Origin: Betaproteobacteria bacterium
GTDB taxonomy: Bacteria; Pseudomonadota; Gammaproteobacteria; Burkholderiales; Casimicrobiaceae
Direction: 5' to 3'
Assembly: GCA_018971195.1 (NCBI GenBank)
Contig: JAGXBK010000018.1
Location: 1 to 32,536, forward strand
Length of the DNA stretch: 32,536 nucleotides
Shown here: positions 9,973-19,225 of the stretch, piece after piece
Position numbering within the stretch: the first letter of the stretch is position 1
How the letters are laid out: each line of letters begins with the position of its first letter
Notes under the pieces: model-generated
What the model was told of the DNA's origin: nothing
The model's database searches: none
Seen by the model: only the letters and a program-made list of their open reading frames with translations
Translations under genes and position numbers: made by a program

Positions 9973-10554
9973 CGGATTTTCCACGGCAACAGCTTCTGGT
10001 TCCAGATTCGGGCCCCCACCGGACTGCGTCCGCGCTACGGAACTGTAGTCCGCATAAGCCTGCAGACCGCCGAGCGGGAAGTCGCCCGGCACCTCGCGCT
10101 TCGGCTCGCCGCTGAATGGCTGACCCGCTTCTCGTTTGCCAGCCGCGGCGAGGAATGGGCACCGCCCCCAGTGGCAGCCGCCGCGTCTTCCTTGAGCGTC
10201 AATTCCCCGCCGGCCGGCTCCGGGAACGCTTGTCCGTCCCCAGCACCCGGTTCCTTGCTCGACGCGTTCGAGTACTGGCGCGACCTGACCCCCGGGCGTC
10301 CACCACGCACGGTGCTCGAGTTCGCGTCGACTGCCCAGCAGTTCGACGATCGCATCGACAAGCCGATGGCGGCCGTGACCCGGGGCGATGTCGTCGGCTA
10401 CCGTGACCACCTGCTACGCGACGGGCTCGCGGCGGCGACGGTCCGCAAGCGCATCGGGTTCGTTAGCGCCATGCTGCAGACCCAAGTCGACGCCACGACC
10501 ATCGGATTGGATTTGAACGAGTCTTTGTCGCATACGATCGTCATGTCGCCGTAG
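9973..10554 (+). pseudogene. Truncated phage-type (tyrosine recombinase) integrase, N-terminal part only
   Basis: Open frame after in-frame TAG at 9970: RIFHGNSFWFQIRAPTGLRPRYGTVVRISLQTAEREVARHLALRLAAEWL... then SAM-like core-binding region DAFEYWRD...DKPMAAVTRGDVVGYRDHLLRDGLAAATVRKRIGFVSAMLQTQV; stops before any catalytic domain; starts 36 bp after the tRNA. Confidence 0.65.
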
Positions 10555-10735
10555 GCGCGGTGAATTGTGACCGCGAGCGCGACCACCATGAGCTTTTTCG
10601 TCGACGAGACCTCCACCTGTGAGACCGGGGAGGCCGTGCTGACCGCGTGCTGCGACAGCTCGCGTCGCAGCGACGCGCATCGCGATGCGATGGAACGGAT
10701 CCTGCGGTTGCGCCGCGCCCGGCGGCGCGTCGCTC

Positions 10736-11017
10736 TCAGTTGCGCCGGCCGACCCAGTAGGTCGCACCGTCGGGCCCATAGCGCTCGGTGTGCGGCATGT
10801 CAGCCTCCAGGTGGAAGCGGTCGCCCGGTTGCAGATGCCGTTCGCCGCTTTCGCAGGTGAGCCACATCTCCCCCTGCACCACCAGCGCGCTGGCCGCGAA
10901 AGGGTGGGTGTGCTCGGCGAGCAAGGTGCCAGGCGCCCAGCGGCGCTCCAGCACCTCGTCGCAGCCCTCGGCCAGGGCTTGCGCGCGGAACTCTGCAAAG
11001 CTGGGCAGGGCGCTCAT
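10736..11017 (-). CDS. Small cupin-domain protein
   Basis: MSALPSFAEFRAQALAEGCDEVLERRWAPGTLLAEHTHPFAASALVVQGEMWLTCESGERHLQPGDRFHLEADMPHTERYGPDGATYWVGRRN. Confidence 0.88.
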   Translation of the reverse strand: MSALPSFAEFRAQALAEGCDEVLERRWAPGTLLAEHTHPFAASALVVQGEMWLTCESGERHLQPGDRFHLEADMPHTERYGPDGATYWVGRRN

Positions 11018-11826
11018 TCCAGCATGTCCGGCTGCGTTTGCACCAGCATTCCATAGATCGTCTGGAAGTGCAGCCAGCCGATGTAGTCGCTGCCGACGTG
11101 CTCGCGACTGTAGCGCGCGCGTTCGGGCGACACGAGCTTGGGCGCGATCCCCGTGGCGTCGATCATCAGCTGCTGGCGACAGCAACGCTCCAGGGCGATG
11201 AACCAGAACGCTGCCGAATCGATGCTGTGGCGGCTGGCCGTGAGCAGTCCATGGTTCTGGTGGATCGCGGCCTTGACCCCCTTGAAGGCGTTGGCGACGC
11301 GGTTCCCGCCCTTGACCTCGACGGCGACCTGGCCCGCTTCCTCGCCGATCACCACGTGGTCCTCGTAGAACGCCGCGGCGTCCTGCGTGATCGGCTCGAG
11401 CTTCTTGCCAAGCGCGGCGAATGCGGTGCCGTACACGGTATGCGCGTGGCACATGGCGATGATGTCCGGATGCTGCTCGTGCACGGCTGCATGCAGCACG
11501 AAGCCGGCCCGATTGACGGCATACTCGCCCTCGCGCACCTTGCCGTCGTGGTCGACGAGGATCAGGTTCGACACTTTGACCTGCGAGAAGTCCACACACA
11601 TCGGATTGGTCCAGTACAGCGCTGGATGCTCCGGATCGCGGACCGTGAGGTGGCCTGCGAAGCCATAGTCGAAGCCCTGCTGCGCGAAGGCGCGGCAGGC
11701 CGCGACCAGGCGCTCCTTGCGGTGCTGGCGATCCTGGGCATGAGTCTGGAATTCCGGGAGCTCGGGGAACTTCAGCCCGAGCTGCGTGGGCTGATAGACG
11801 GAAATCCGCTTGGTGCGGTCGAGCAT
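11014..11826 (-). CDS. Class II aldolase/adducin family protein
   Basis: MCHAHTVYGTAFAALGKKLEPITQDAAAFYEDHV, AAIHQNHGLLTASRHSIDSAAFWFIALERCC; overlaps cupin start by 4 bp (operonic). Confidence 0.92.
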   Translation of the reverse strand: MLDRTKRISVYQPTQLGLKFPELPEFQTHAQDRQHRKERLVAACRAFAQQGFDYGFAGHLTVRDPEHPALYWTNPMCVDFSQVKVSNLILVDHDGKVREGEYAVNRAGFVLHAAVHEQHPDIIAMCHAHTVYGTAFAALGKKLEPITQDAAAFYEDHVVIGEEAGQVAVEVKGGNRVANAFKGVKAAIHQNHGLLTASRHSIDSAAFWFIALERCCRQQLMIDATGIAPKLVSPERARYSREHVGSDYIGWLHFQTIYGMLVQTQPDMLE

Positions 11827-11916
11827 GAGTTGTCTCCGCAAGCCGGCCGGTGGACCGGAATGTCCCATGATTCGACAAGGGGTGCGCGCGGTCAAATGAC
11901 GATCATTCACCTACAC

Positions 11917-11931
11917 ATGAATGGAATTCAT
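11917..11931. promoter_or_regulatory. Candidate operator: perfect inverted repeat ATGAAT-GGA-ATTCAT between divergent genes
   Basis: ATGAATGGAATTCAT in the 119-bp divergent intergenic region of a LysR gene; abuts TATACT (11933-11938). Confidence 0.45.
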
Positions 11932-11945
11932 CTATACTGGGTTTC

Positions 11946-12857
11946 ATGCGCCGACTGCCACCCTTACCCGCCCTGCGCACCTTCGAGGTGGCGGCGCGGC
12001 TGGGCAGCTTTGCTGCGGCCGCCTCCGAGCTGAATGTCACGCCCTCGGCCATCAGCCACCAGGTACGCTCCCTCGAAGCCTGGTTCGAACGGCTGCTGTT
12101 CGTGCGCGGCACGCGGCGCGTGGAGCTCACACCCGACGGGCGCAGGCTGCTGAGCGGCCTCACGCAGGCCTTCGACCTGATGCATGACAGTTGCGCGGTG
12201 CTACGGTCGCCCGACCAGGTGCGCGTGCTCGCCGTGCACTGCGCGCCGAGCTTCGCCTCGAAGTGGCTCGGGCCGCGAATCGGCCGGTTCATGCAGGCTT
12301 ACCCTGCGACCACGCTGCGGCTCACTTCGGGCCCGGAGCCGCCGGACCTTCGGCGGAACACGGGAATCCAGCTTGGAATCACCTACGGCGCGCCGCCGGA
12401 GCGCGCCGCGGTGGAAGTGCAGGCCCTGGGGCTCGAGCCCACCGTACCCATGTGCTCGCCGCGCATCGCGTCCACGAGCGAGCCGATCACGCCGCAGGAC
12501 GTGGTCCGCCTGCCGCTGATTGAATCCAAGCTCAACCCCGTGCACTGGGCTGACTGGTGCCGCGTCAATCGCGTGCGCCTGCCGCCCGCGGCACGCCCTT
12601 CGTTCGACCGCGGGTCCATGGCGATCGCCGCTGCGGTCGATGGTCTGGGTGTCGTGCTTGAGACCCTGCGTTTCGCGGAATCGGAGCTCGCGCGCGGTGA
12701 ATTGGTGCTGCTGGACGGTCCGGGCTTCCGGCGCATCGAGCGCGAGACGCACTTCATGTGCTGGCGCCGGGCCGAGCGCGACCATCCCGCGCTCAGCGCA
12801 TTCCGCGAGTGGCTGGTCGCGCAGCTCGCCACGAGCCCCGACGGATTGAGCACATAG
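11946..12857 (+). CDS. LysR-family transcriptional regulator (GcvA-like)
   Basis: N-terminal HTH MRRLPPLPALRTFEVAARLGSFAAAASELNVTPSAISHQVRSLEAWFERLLFVRGTRRVELTPDGRRLL. Confidence 0.95.
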   Translation: MRRLPPLPALRTFEVAARLGSFAAAASELNVTPSAISHQVRSLEAWFERLLFVRGTRRVELTPDGRRLLSGLTQAFDLMHDSCAVLRSPDQVRVLAVHCAPSFASKWLGPRIGRFMQAYPATTLRLTSGPEPPDLRRNTGIQLGITYGAPPERAAVEVQALGLEPTVPMCSPRIASTSEPITPQDVVRLPLIESKLNPVHWADWCRVNRVRLPPAARPSFDRGSMAIAAAVDGLGVVLETLRFAESELARGELVLLDGPGFRRIERETHFMCWRRAERDHPALSAFREWLVAQLATSPDGLST

Positions 12858-12964
12858 TTGCGCAGCGCGGTCACCTTCGGCCGTCCCATCAACCGCGTGC
12901 GCGCGATGTCGCGGTCGGAATCGCCTTGGCGCGGACGCACCGAGACCGCCTGATACTGAAACAT
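12840..12964 (-). pseudogene. istA: 5' fragment of an IS21-family istA transposase
   Basis: Minus strand with GGAG SD 7 nt before ATG 12964: MFQYQAVSVRPRQGDSDRDIARTRLMGRPKVTALRNYVLNPSG, resembling IstA N-termini (RLRQGDSDRDIARxGLMGRRKxxALR), then lost at the LysR 3' end. Confidence 0.55.
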
Positions 12965-13044
12965 CTCGAATCTCCTGCACCTCACCCTTACCCCCTCGGG
13001 CAAGAGTCCGGAAGGGTAGCGGCTACGACGCTCAATTCGAGATG

Positions 13045-13170
13045 CCAGTGATCACCTTGCTGGCTTCAGTATGCCGATCACGGCGGGGCGCCAAGTTGCC
13101 GATCACGCATCGGCTTCTATGCGCCGATCGCGAAGTCGTTCTGATATGCCGATCGGTGACACGATCGAAG
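13045..13170. repeat. 25-bp-periodic terminal repeat array of an IS21-like element
   Basis: GCCGATC at 13073, 13098, 13123, 13148 (exactly 25 bp apart), preceded by a degenerate GTGATCAC copy at 13048; located upstream of the istA fragment. Confidence 0.7.
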
Positions 13171-13172
13171 CA

Positions 13173-14150
13173 CTACACCGCGATTGCGGGTGGCGTCGCG
13201 CTTTGCAGCAGACGCAGCACGTCCGCCTGTCGCGACGTACCGGTCTTGGAGAAGATATTCTGCAGGTGAGTTCGCACCGTCGGCTCGCTGATGCCGAGCA
13301 TGTCGGCCGTGTCCTTGCCGCCCAGGCCTTGCGCCAATGCAATCAGCACGCGTAGTTCGCCGCCCGTGAGGCGATAGAGCTTGGCAAATGCCTCGCCCGG
13401 CACCAGTGGCACCCGGGCAGGCTTCTGCACGAAGACGGCGACCGACGCCGCGAACGGCGCCATGATGCTTTGCCTGCTTCCTCGATCGAGCCGCAATAAT
13501 GTCGCGACATAACCATCGCCTTGCGAATCCGGAATCGCCAGCGAATGCCCGCACGACTCGCCGTCGAATTTCTCGCTGGCTGTCTCGTCGGTGGCTCGCG
13601 CCAGCGCTTCACGTGCTTCGAGATCGCGTAGCAATAGCCGACCGTTCACGATACGAAGCGCGCTGCCCGTCTTGATCTGGTGCGCCGCAGCGGCGTTCAT
13701 GTAGACCACGCGACCATCGCGAGAGACCAGATAAACTCCGGCGACCAGGGCATCGAGCGTCGCTTCGAGCATCTGCGAACTCAGCGTTCTGATGTCGAGC
13801 GCGTCCGAGATAGCCAAAGTGCGACAGATATGCGGCGACAGCAACTTGAAGATGCAGATCTCGTGCTGCCCGTAGCGCTTGGCCGGTACAGTCCGGCTGC
13901 TATGCACGGAGGCGACCCGACTGCTGGTTCTCAGCGCATTTAGGCCGATATAGTCGACGATTCCATACGGCTTCAATACATCATGATAGATACGACTCTC
14001 GAACCACTCGTCCTCGGGACAAATGGTGGCGAGGGTAAGGACATCGCCAACTTCATGCACGATGCTGGCAGTTGCAAAGGGGCTGTGCTGATAGTGCTCC
14101 TGCAGAAGGTTCGAAAATTCCTTTGTGTAACCAACCTCGAATAGCTGAAC
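13173..14150 (-). pseudogene. LuxR-family regulator (PAS-like core plus C-terminal LuxR HTH), probably 5'-truncated
   Basis: C-terminus LTGGELRVLIALAQGLGGKDTADMLGISEPTVRTHLQNIFSKTGTSRQADVLRLL; mid-region MLEATLDALVAGVYLVSRDGRVVYMNAAAAHQI. N-terminal half of ORF 13173..14609 is antisense of the HAF fragment, so the native start appears lost. Confidence 0.75.
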
Positions 14151-14603
14151 GTTCTCGACATTTTGACCGATCTCGGCACGCTCGGGGGCAGCGTTTCCGA
14201 GGCGCTCGCGATCAACAACGCCGGCCAGGTCGTCGGACGGGCAAGAGTGACCGACGCGCCGCTTGTACGGCACGCCTTCGTGTGGGAGCAGGGCACAATG
14301 ACCGACCTCGGGACCGTCGATTCGTGCACGCGCGGGACGGCGACCAGCATCAACAGCAAAGGCCAGATCGTTGGGGGACTCGGCTTCTGCACCGACGATT
14401 CCACCGACCTGGCCTTCTACACGGCCTTTTATGTCGAAAAGGGCAAGCCGATGGTCGACCTCAATGCCCTGGTCGATACGCCGTCCGATCTCCACATGGA
14501 TGAGGCCATGTTCATCAACGGGCGGGGTGAGATTCTCGCCGGTGCGCTCACGCCGACCGGCGAGACGCGCGCCGTGCTGCTCGTGCCTCTGCCGGGTCAT
14601 TGA
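14145..14603 (+). pseudogene. C-terminal fragment of a HAF-repeat protein
   Basis: LNVLDILTDLGTLGGSVSEALAINNAGQVVGRARVTDAPLVRHAFVWEQGTMTDLGTVDSCTRGTATSINSKGQIVGG...: HAF repeats; in-frame stop TAG at 14142 and no proper start or signal peptide. Confidence 0.75.
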
Positions 14604-14660
14604 GAACAACTACACAACAACTGACGGCTTCGAAGGCACTGACTCGTTCAAGCTGCAATG

Positions 14661-14688
14661 GGCCCCGCTTTGGCGGGGCCTTTCTTTT
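14661..14688 (+). terminator. Rho-independent terminator
   Basis: GGCCCCGC-TTTG-GCGGGGCC-TTTCTTTT: perfect 8-bp GC stem, 4-nt loop, T-rich tail, 57 bp after the HAF stop. Confidence 0.9.
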
Positions 14689-15103
14689 GGAGAAACGCCA
14701 TCCTATGTCCGTAGATGCACCCCTCGGGACGACTGTCGGTCTCATCATTGTCGTTGACGATGATACGATTCGCGCCGATGCAGTCGAGCCGGCGAGCGCG
14801 AGCGCCGAAAGGGCTGCTCGTTCTTCCTGCAGAAGATCGATGGCCGCTTCTACCCGGACTCTCTGCGTCAGCTGCGCGGCGATTGATTTCACGCCCGAAA
14901 CCCGCCGGGCAATTACGGAGGGGCTCCGTCGACGCGATTTCCATGATGACGCGGTTGCCGCCAGTGTGAGGTGGCTCGGGTTCGCGATCGGTCCTTGACG
15001 GCGCAAATCTTGCCAAATATTGCCATCGGGCCGAAGCTGCACCCAATGAGCACGTTGAACATCTCAAGAGCGTACGAGCCGCGGTCAAGGCTCGCGCCCG
15101 GCG

Positions 15104-15316
15104 GTGACGGCGAAGCCGCTCGTCGCGCGCCACCCCGCTTCCCGCTCGCGGCGATACGCCCACGAACTCGACCTTGCGGGGCTGCGCGCCTGGCCGCTGA
15201 CACACGCTCCGCACGTCGCGTTCTACGTCGAGCGCCCCGACCACGTCGACGTCTGGCGCGTGCTTCATGGCCAGCGCGACATTCCGGAATGGATGCATGA
15301 GCCTGATACCGCCTGA
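15104..15316 (+). pseudogene. ParE/RelE-family toxin, C-terminal remnant
   Basis: [63 protein letters not shown] matches the ParE C-terminal half; N-terminal helices absent (in-frame stop at 15056) and no ParD gene recognised upstream. Confidence 0.7.
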
Positions 15317-16028
15317 CATGCTGACCGACGCGGAGCTCGACGAGCTCGATCGCTTCCTGCTCGATACCGAGGGCGTCGACGAGTCGATGGACATCTCGAT
15401 GCTCGACGGCTACTTCGCGGCGCTGCTGTCGGGGCCGACGACGATCCTGCCCAGCGAATGGATGCGCTGGGTGTGGGATGTCGAGAAAGGCGAGGACACG
15501 CCCGTGTTCTCGAGCACGGCCCACGCCGAGCGCATCATGGGGCTGATGATGCGCCATATGAACGACATCACCGGGACGCTGCTGGAAGCCCCCGAGGACT
15601 ACGAGCCGCTGCTCCTCGAAAACCCGAACGATGGCGACCCGATCCCGGTCATCGACGAATGGTGCGTTGGCTACATGAAAGGCGTGAGCCTCGACCGCAA
15701 GGGCTGGCTGCCGGTCACCGTGGGTCATCCCGAATGGCTGTCCACGATCGTTCTCTACGGTTCCGAAGAGGGATGGGAGCTGCTCGAGCGGCGCAAACCC
15801 TCGATCGACGAGCACCGGCAGCTCGCTGCCGGCATCGCCGACACGGTGCGCAAGATCCACGCCTTCTTCCTCGACCAGCGCAAGGCGATGGCGGCCGCCG
15901 GCAACACCCCGGTCATCGGTCGCGAACCGGTGCGGAATCCGGACAAGGTCGGGCGCAACGATCCCTGCCCCTGCGGCTCGGGGAAGAAGTTCAAGCACTG
16001 CCACGGCGCGGCGCAGCGGCTGCACTGA
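15297..16028 (+). CDS. UPF0149 (YecA-like) family protein with C-terminal SEC-C zinc motif
   Basis: [24 protein letters not shown]..., SEC-C tail [20 protein letters not shown]. Confidence 0.92.
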   Translation: MSLIPPDMLTDAELDELDRFLLDTEGVDESMDISMLDGYFAALLSGPTTILPSEWMRWVWDVEKGEDTPVFSSTAHAERIMGLMMRHMNDITGTLLEAPEDYEPLLLENPNDGDPIPVIDEWCVGYMKGVSLDRKGWLPVTVGHPEWLSTIVLYGSEEGWELLERRKPSIDEHRQLAAGIADTVRKIHAFFLDQRKAMAAAGNTPVIGREPVRNPDKVGRNDPCPCGSGKKFKHCHGAAQRLH

Positions 16029-16080
16029 GGGCCGGCAGGCAGCTTGCCCGACCGCGGCGACCCCAGACCTGAGTCCCTGC

Positions 16081-17376
16081 ATGTCGAACATCCGCGCCTC
16101 TGGAGCCGATGTCCCCACGCTGATCGAAACCCTCGCCAACGGCGCGCGCGTCGTCGTCATCCGCCTGCCGCACCTGGCGACCGCGGCGGTCAGCGTGTTC
16201 GTGCGCAGCGGCAGTCAGCACGAGAGCGCGCGGCTGAACGGCATCGGCCACGTCATCGAGCACATGGCCTTCAAGGGCACGCGCTCGAGGAGCTGCCAGG
16301 AGATCAACCTCGACGCCGAGCGCCTGGGCGCCGAGGTCAATGCGCACACCGACCGCGACCACACCGCTTTCCACATGCGCGGCCTGGCGCAAGACGCCGC
16401 GGCGTTCGTCCGCATGCTGGGCGACATCGTGCGCGAGAGCACGTTTCCAAAGGCCGAGCTCGAGCGCGAGCGCAGCGTCATCCTCCACGAGTACGCCGAC
16501 GACGAGGACGACGCAATGGCGACGGCGTTCAAGCAGTTCGACCGCGCCTGCTTTGGCGCGCATCCTGCCGCGCGCCCGGTGATCGGCACGCGCGCCAACA
16601 TCCGCAGGTTCACCCGCGCCGAGCTGGTGGCCTGGGTGCGGCAACAGTACACGGCCGCGAACACCGTCGTCGGGATCGCGGGCAACGTCGATCCCGACCG
16701 CATCGTCGCGGCGGCGAAAGCTGCATTCGCCGACATGCCAGCCGGCAGCGAGAACCGGGTCGCCGCACCCGTCTGGCGCGGCGGGACCCGCGTGCGCCCA
16801 CTGCCCGGATCGAGCCTCGTTCACGTCGTCCTGGGTTTCCCGGTGCCGACGCTGCAGGAGGCGCACCAGCCCTACGTCGTCGCCGCGGCGCTGCTGGGCG
16901 AGGGGATGAGCTCGCCGCTGCTCGACCAGTTGCGCGAGCGGCGGGGTCTCGTCTACCACGCCGACTGCTGGGCCGACGTGCGGGATGCGTACGGCCAGTT
17001 CGTGATCGAGGCGTCGACCGCACCCGGGCACCTGCGCGAATATCTCGGCGCGGTCAGCCGCCTCGTTCGCCAGCGCATCGGGAAAGCCGATCGCGTCGGA
17101 ATCGCGCGCGCCCGCAACCAGGCGGGCGTGCGCATACTGTCCGCGCACGAGGAACCGGCGCGGCGGCTGGAGCTGGCGGCAGTGGATCTCTATGCGCTGG
17201 GTCGCGTGCGCTCGCGCGCGGAGCTGCTCGCCGGCATCGCCGCGGTCACGCCAGGCGAGGTGCGCGCGGCATTCGCGCAGATGCTGGATGCGCGCCCTGC
17301 GATCGGGATCGCTGGAAGGATCGCGAGCAGTGAGGCCGAGCGCCTTGCCCGGAGGGTCGAGCCCGCGGCCGCGTAG
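16081..17376 (+). CDS. M16 family zinc metallopeptidase
   Basis: Inverted zinc motif HVIEH in NGIGHVIEHMAFKGT; EVNAHTDRDHTAFHM; ERERSVILHEYADDEDD. Confidence 0.93.
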   Translation: MSNIRASGADVPTLIETLANGARVVVIRLPHLATAAVSVFVRSGSQHESARLNGIGHVIEHMAFKGTRSRSCQEINLDAERLGAEVNAHTDRDHTAFHMRGLAQDAAAFVRMLGDIVRESTFPKAELERERSVILHEYADDEDDAMATAFKQFDRACFGAHPAARPVIGTRANIRRFTRAELVAWVRQQYTAANTVVGIAGNVDPDRIVAAAKAAFADMPAGSENRVAAPVWRGGTRVRPLPGSSLVHVVLGFPVPTLQEAHQPYVVAAALLGEGMSSPLLDQLRERRGLVYHADCWADVRDAYGQFVIEASTAPGHLREYLGAVSRLVRQRIGKADRVGIARARNQAGVRILSAHEEPARRLELAAVDLYALGRVRSRAELLAGIAAVTPGEVRAAFAQMLDARPAIGIAGRIASSEAERLARRVEPAAA

Positions 17377-17454
17377 CGCGGATCCACACGCGCCGCCTCG
17401 GGTCTGCGATCCGAGCCACTTTCCTCGCGACGGGGCACAGCAGGGCAATCACGC

Positions 17455-17808
17455 AAGATCGGCGTGATCCTCGGCGGGGTGTTCAACTCCGGGATCCTAG
17501 CCACCGGTGCGAGCGCTGGCGCCCGCTACGACTACGGGCTCGCGCCGCCGGCCGTGCTGGACCGCGTCCGGAGGATCGAGGCGGTCTGCGGCCGGCACGG
17601 CGTTCCCCTCGCCGCCGCAGCTCTCCAGTTCCCCTACGGCCACCCGGCAGTCGCGACGGTGATCCCAGGCGCGCGAACGCGCGCCGAGGTCGAGCAGAAC
17701 CTCGCATTGCTGCAAGTCGCGATACCCGCCGACCTGTGGCACGAATTGAAAGCCGAAGGGCTGATGCGAAACGACGCGCCGTGTCCGTCCGACGCAAGCG
17801 CTCCATGA
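17455..17808 (+). pseudogene. C-terminal fragment of aldo/keto reductase (D-threo-aldose/L-fucose dehydrogenase type)
   Basis: KIGVILGGVFNSGILATGASAGARYDYGLAPPAVLDRVRRIEAVCGRHGVPLAAAALQFPYGHPAVATVIPGARTRAEVEQNLALL...; N-terminal barrel missing. Confidence 0.75.
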
Positions 17809-18656
17809 GCGGCACCGTCGACGCCCACCAGCATTTCTGGTCGCTGCCCCGCGGCGACTACGGATGGCTGACACCCGAATCGGGCAGCATCTATCGCGAC
17901 TTCGGGCCGCGGGATCTCGAGCCGCTGCTGGACGAGGCGGGGATCGAGCGCACGGTGCTCGTGCAGGCCGCGCCGACCGAGGGAGAGACGCGTTACCTGC
18001 TGGACATCGCGGCCGCGACGCCCTGGGTCGCGGCGGTCGTGGGCTGGGCGGACCTGGCGGCGCGCAATGCGCCGGACCGATTGGCGACCCTGGCCGCCAA
18101 CCCGCTGCTGCGCGGCTTGCGGCCGATGCTGCAGGACCTGCCCGATCCGGAATGGATGCTCGGATGCGAGCTGCGGCCCGCGCTGGCGGCGATGGTGGAG
18201 CTCGGCCTGCGCTTCGACGCACTGGTCAAGCCGCAGCATCTGCGCCCGTTGCTGACGTTCGTCGAACGGAACCCCGATCTCGCGGTGGTGATCGATCACG
18301 GCGCCAAGCCCGCGCTACGATCGGGAATGCTCGATCCCTGGGCGCGCGAGATTCGGGAAATCGCGAGGAGCACCACGGTGTGCTGCAAGCTCTCGGGCCT
18401 CGTCACCGAGGCGAAGCCGGATTGGGGAACCGACGACCTCAGGGTTTGCATTTCGCAGCTGCTCGACTGCTTCGCCCCCGACCGGCTGATGTGGGGCAGC
18501 GACTGGCCCGTCGTGGAGCTCGCGGGGGGCTACCGTCGCTGGCACGAGGTGGCCCGCGCGTGCCTGTCGACGCTCTCCGCCGCCGAACGCGAGCGCATCT
18601 TCGGCGGGAATGCGGCGCGCTTCTACGGTTTCGCGCCGGGCGGCGGGCTACCGTAG
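17805..18656 (+). CDS. Amidohydrolase, L-fuconolactonase-like
   Basis: VDAHQHFWSLPRGDYGWLTPE...GRD-type; VVIDHGAKPAL; RLMWGSDWPVVELAGGY; start overlaps the AKR fragment stop (ATGA). Confidence 0.9.
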   Translation: MSGTVDAHQHFWSLPRGDYGWLTPESGSIYRDFGPRDLEPLLDEAGIERTVLVQAAPTEGETRYLLDIAAATPWVAAVVGWADLAARNAPDRLATLAANPLLRGLRPMLQDLPDPEWMLGCELRPALAAMVELGLRFDALVKPQHLRPLLTFVERNPDLAVVIDHGAKPALRSGMLDPWAREIREIARSTTVCCKLSGLVTEAKPDWGTDDLRVCISQLLDCFAPDRLMWGSDWPVVELAGGYRRWHEVARACLSTLSAAERERIFGGNAARFYGFAPGGGLP

Positions 18657-18752
18657 ATGCGCGCTGCAGCCGGGCAACGCGTGTTGCCTCCTCCTGCCCG
18701 GAACCTGCCGTTGGTGTCAAACTGGCGTCCCTCGATCCAACGAAGGATGTCC

Positions 18753-19214
18753 ATGCCAAACATCGGCGCAGTGTTGAAGCAGGAAATCACGCGACTGTCC
18801 CGCCGGGAGATTCGTGCGGAGGTGCATACGACGAAAAAAGCATCGGCGCAGCATCGGCGCGACATCGCCTTGCTGAAGCGCGAAGTGGCGGCGCTGAGGC
18901 GCCAGGTCGCTCTGCTGCAGCAGCAGACGCTCGGGGCGCCGTCCGCAGCTCGCGCCGAGTCGACCACCGGCAAGCCGCGGTTCGTCGCCAAGGGACTGCG
19001 CTCGCAACGCAAACGGCTCGGCCTCTCCGCCGAGGACTATGCCAGGCTGGTGGGCGTGAGCGCCCAGTCGATCTACAACTGGGAGCGAGGCCATGCCACG
19101 CCGCGCGCCGAGCAGGTCTCGGCGCTCGCGGGGCTTCGCGGCATGAGCAAGCGCATGGCTGCGGCTCGCCTGGCCCAACTCGGCGGGAAGACGGTCAAGA
19201 GGTCGCGCAAGTAA
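18753..19214 (+). CDS. Coiled-coil plus XRE-like HTH DNA-binding protein
   Basis: Heptad-rich AQHRRDIALLKREVAALRRQVALLQQQ followed by HTH KGLRSQRKRLGLSAEDYARLVGVSAQSIYNWERGHATPRAEQVSALAGLRGM; 11 bp before recC. Confidence 0.85.
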   Translation: MPNIGAVLKQEITRLSRREIRAEVHTTKKASAQHRRDIALLKREVAALRRQVALLQQQTLGAPSAARAESTTGKPRFVAKGLRSQRKRLGLSAEDYARLVGVSAQSIYNWERGHATPRAEQVSALAGLRGMSKRMAAARLAQLGGKTVKRSRK

Positions 19215-19225
19215 CGACGCAGCGC

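Noticed and set aside
14705-14998. Possible ORF MSVDAPLGTTVGLIIVVDDDTIRADAVEP... after the terminator
   Set aside because: Low-complexity Ala/Ser/Arg composition and no family resemblance; only a GGAG-like sequence upstream.
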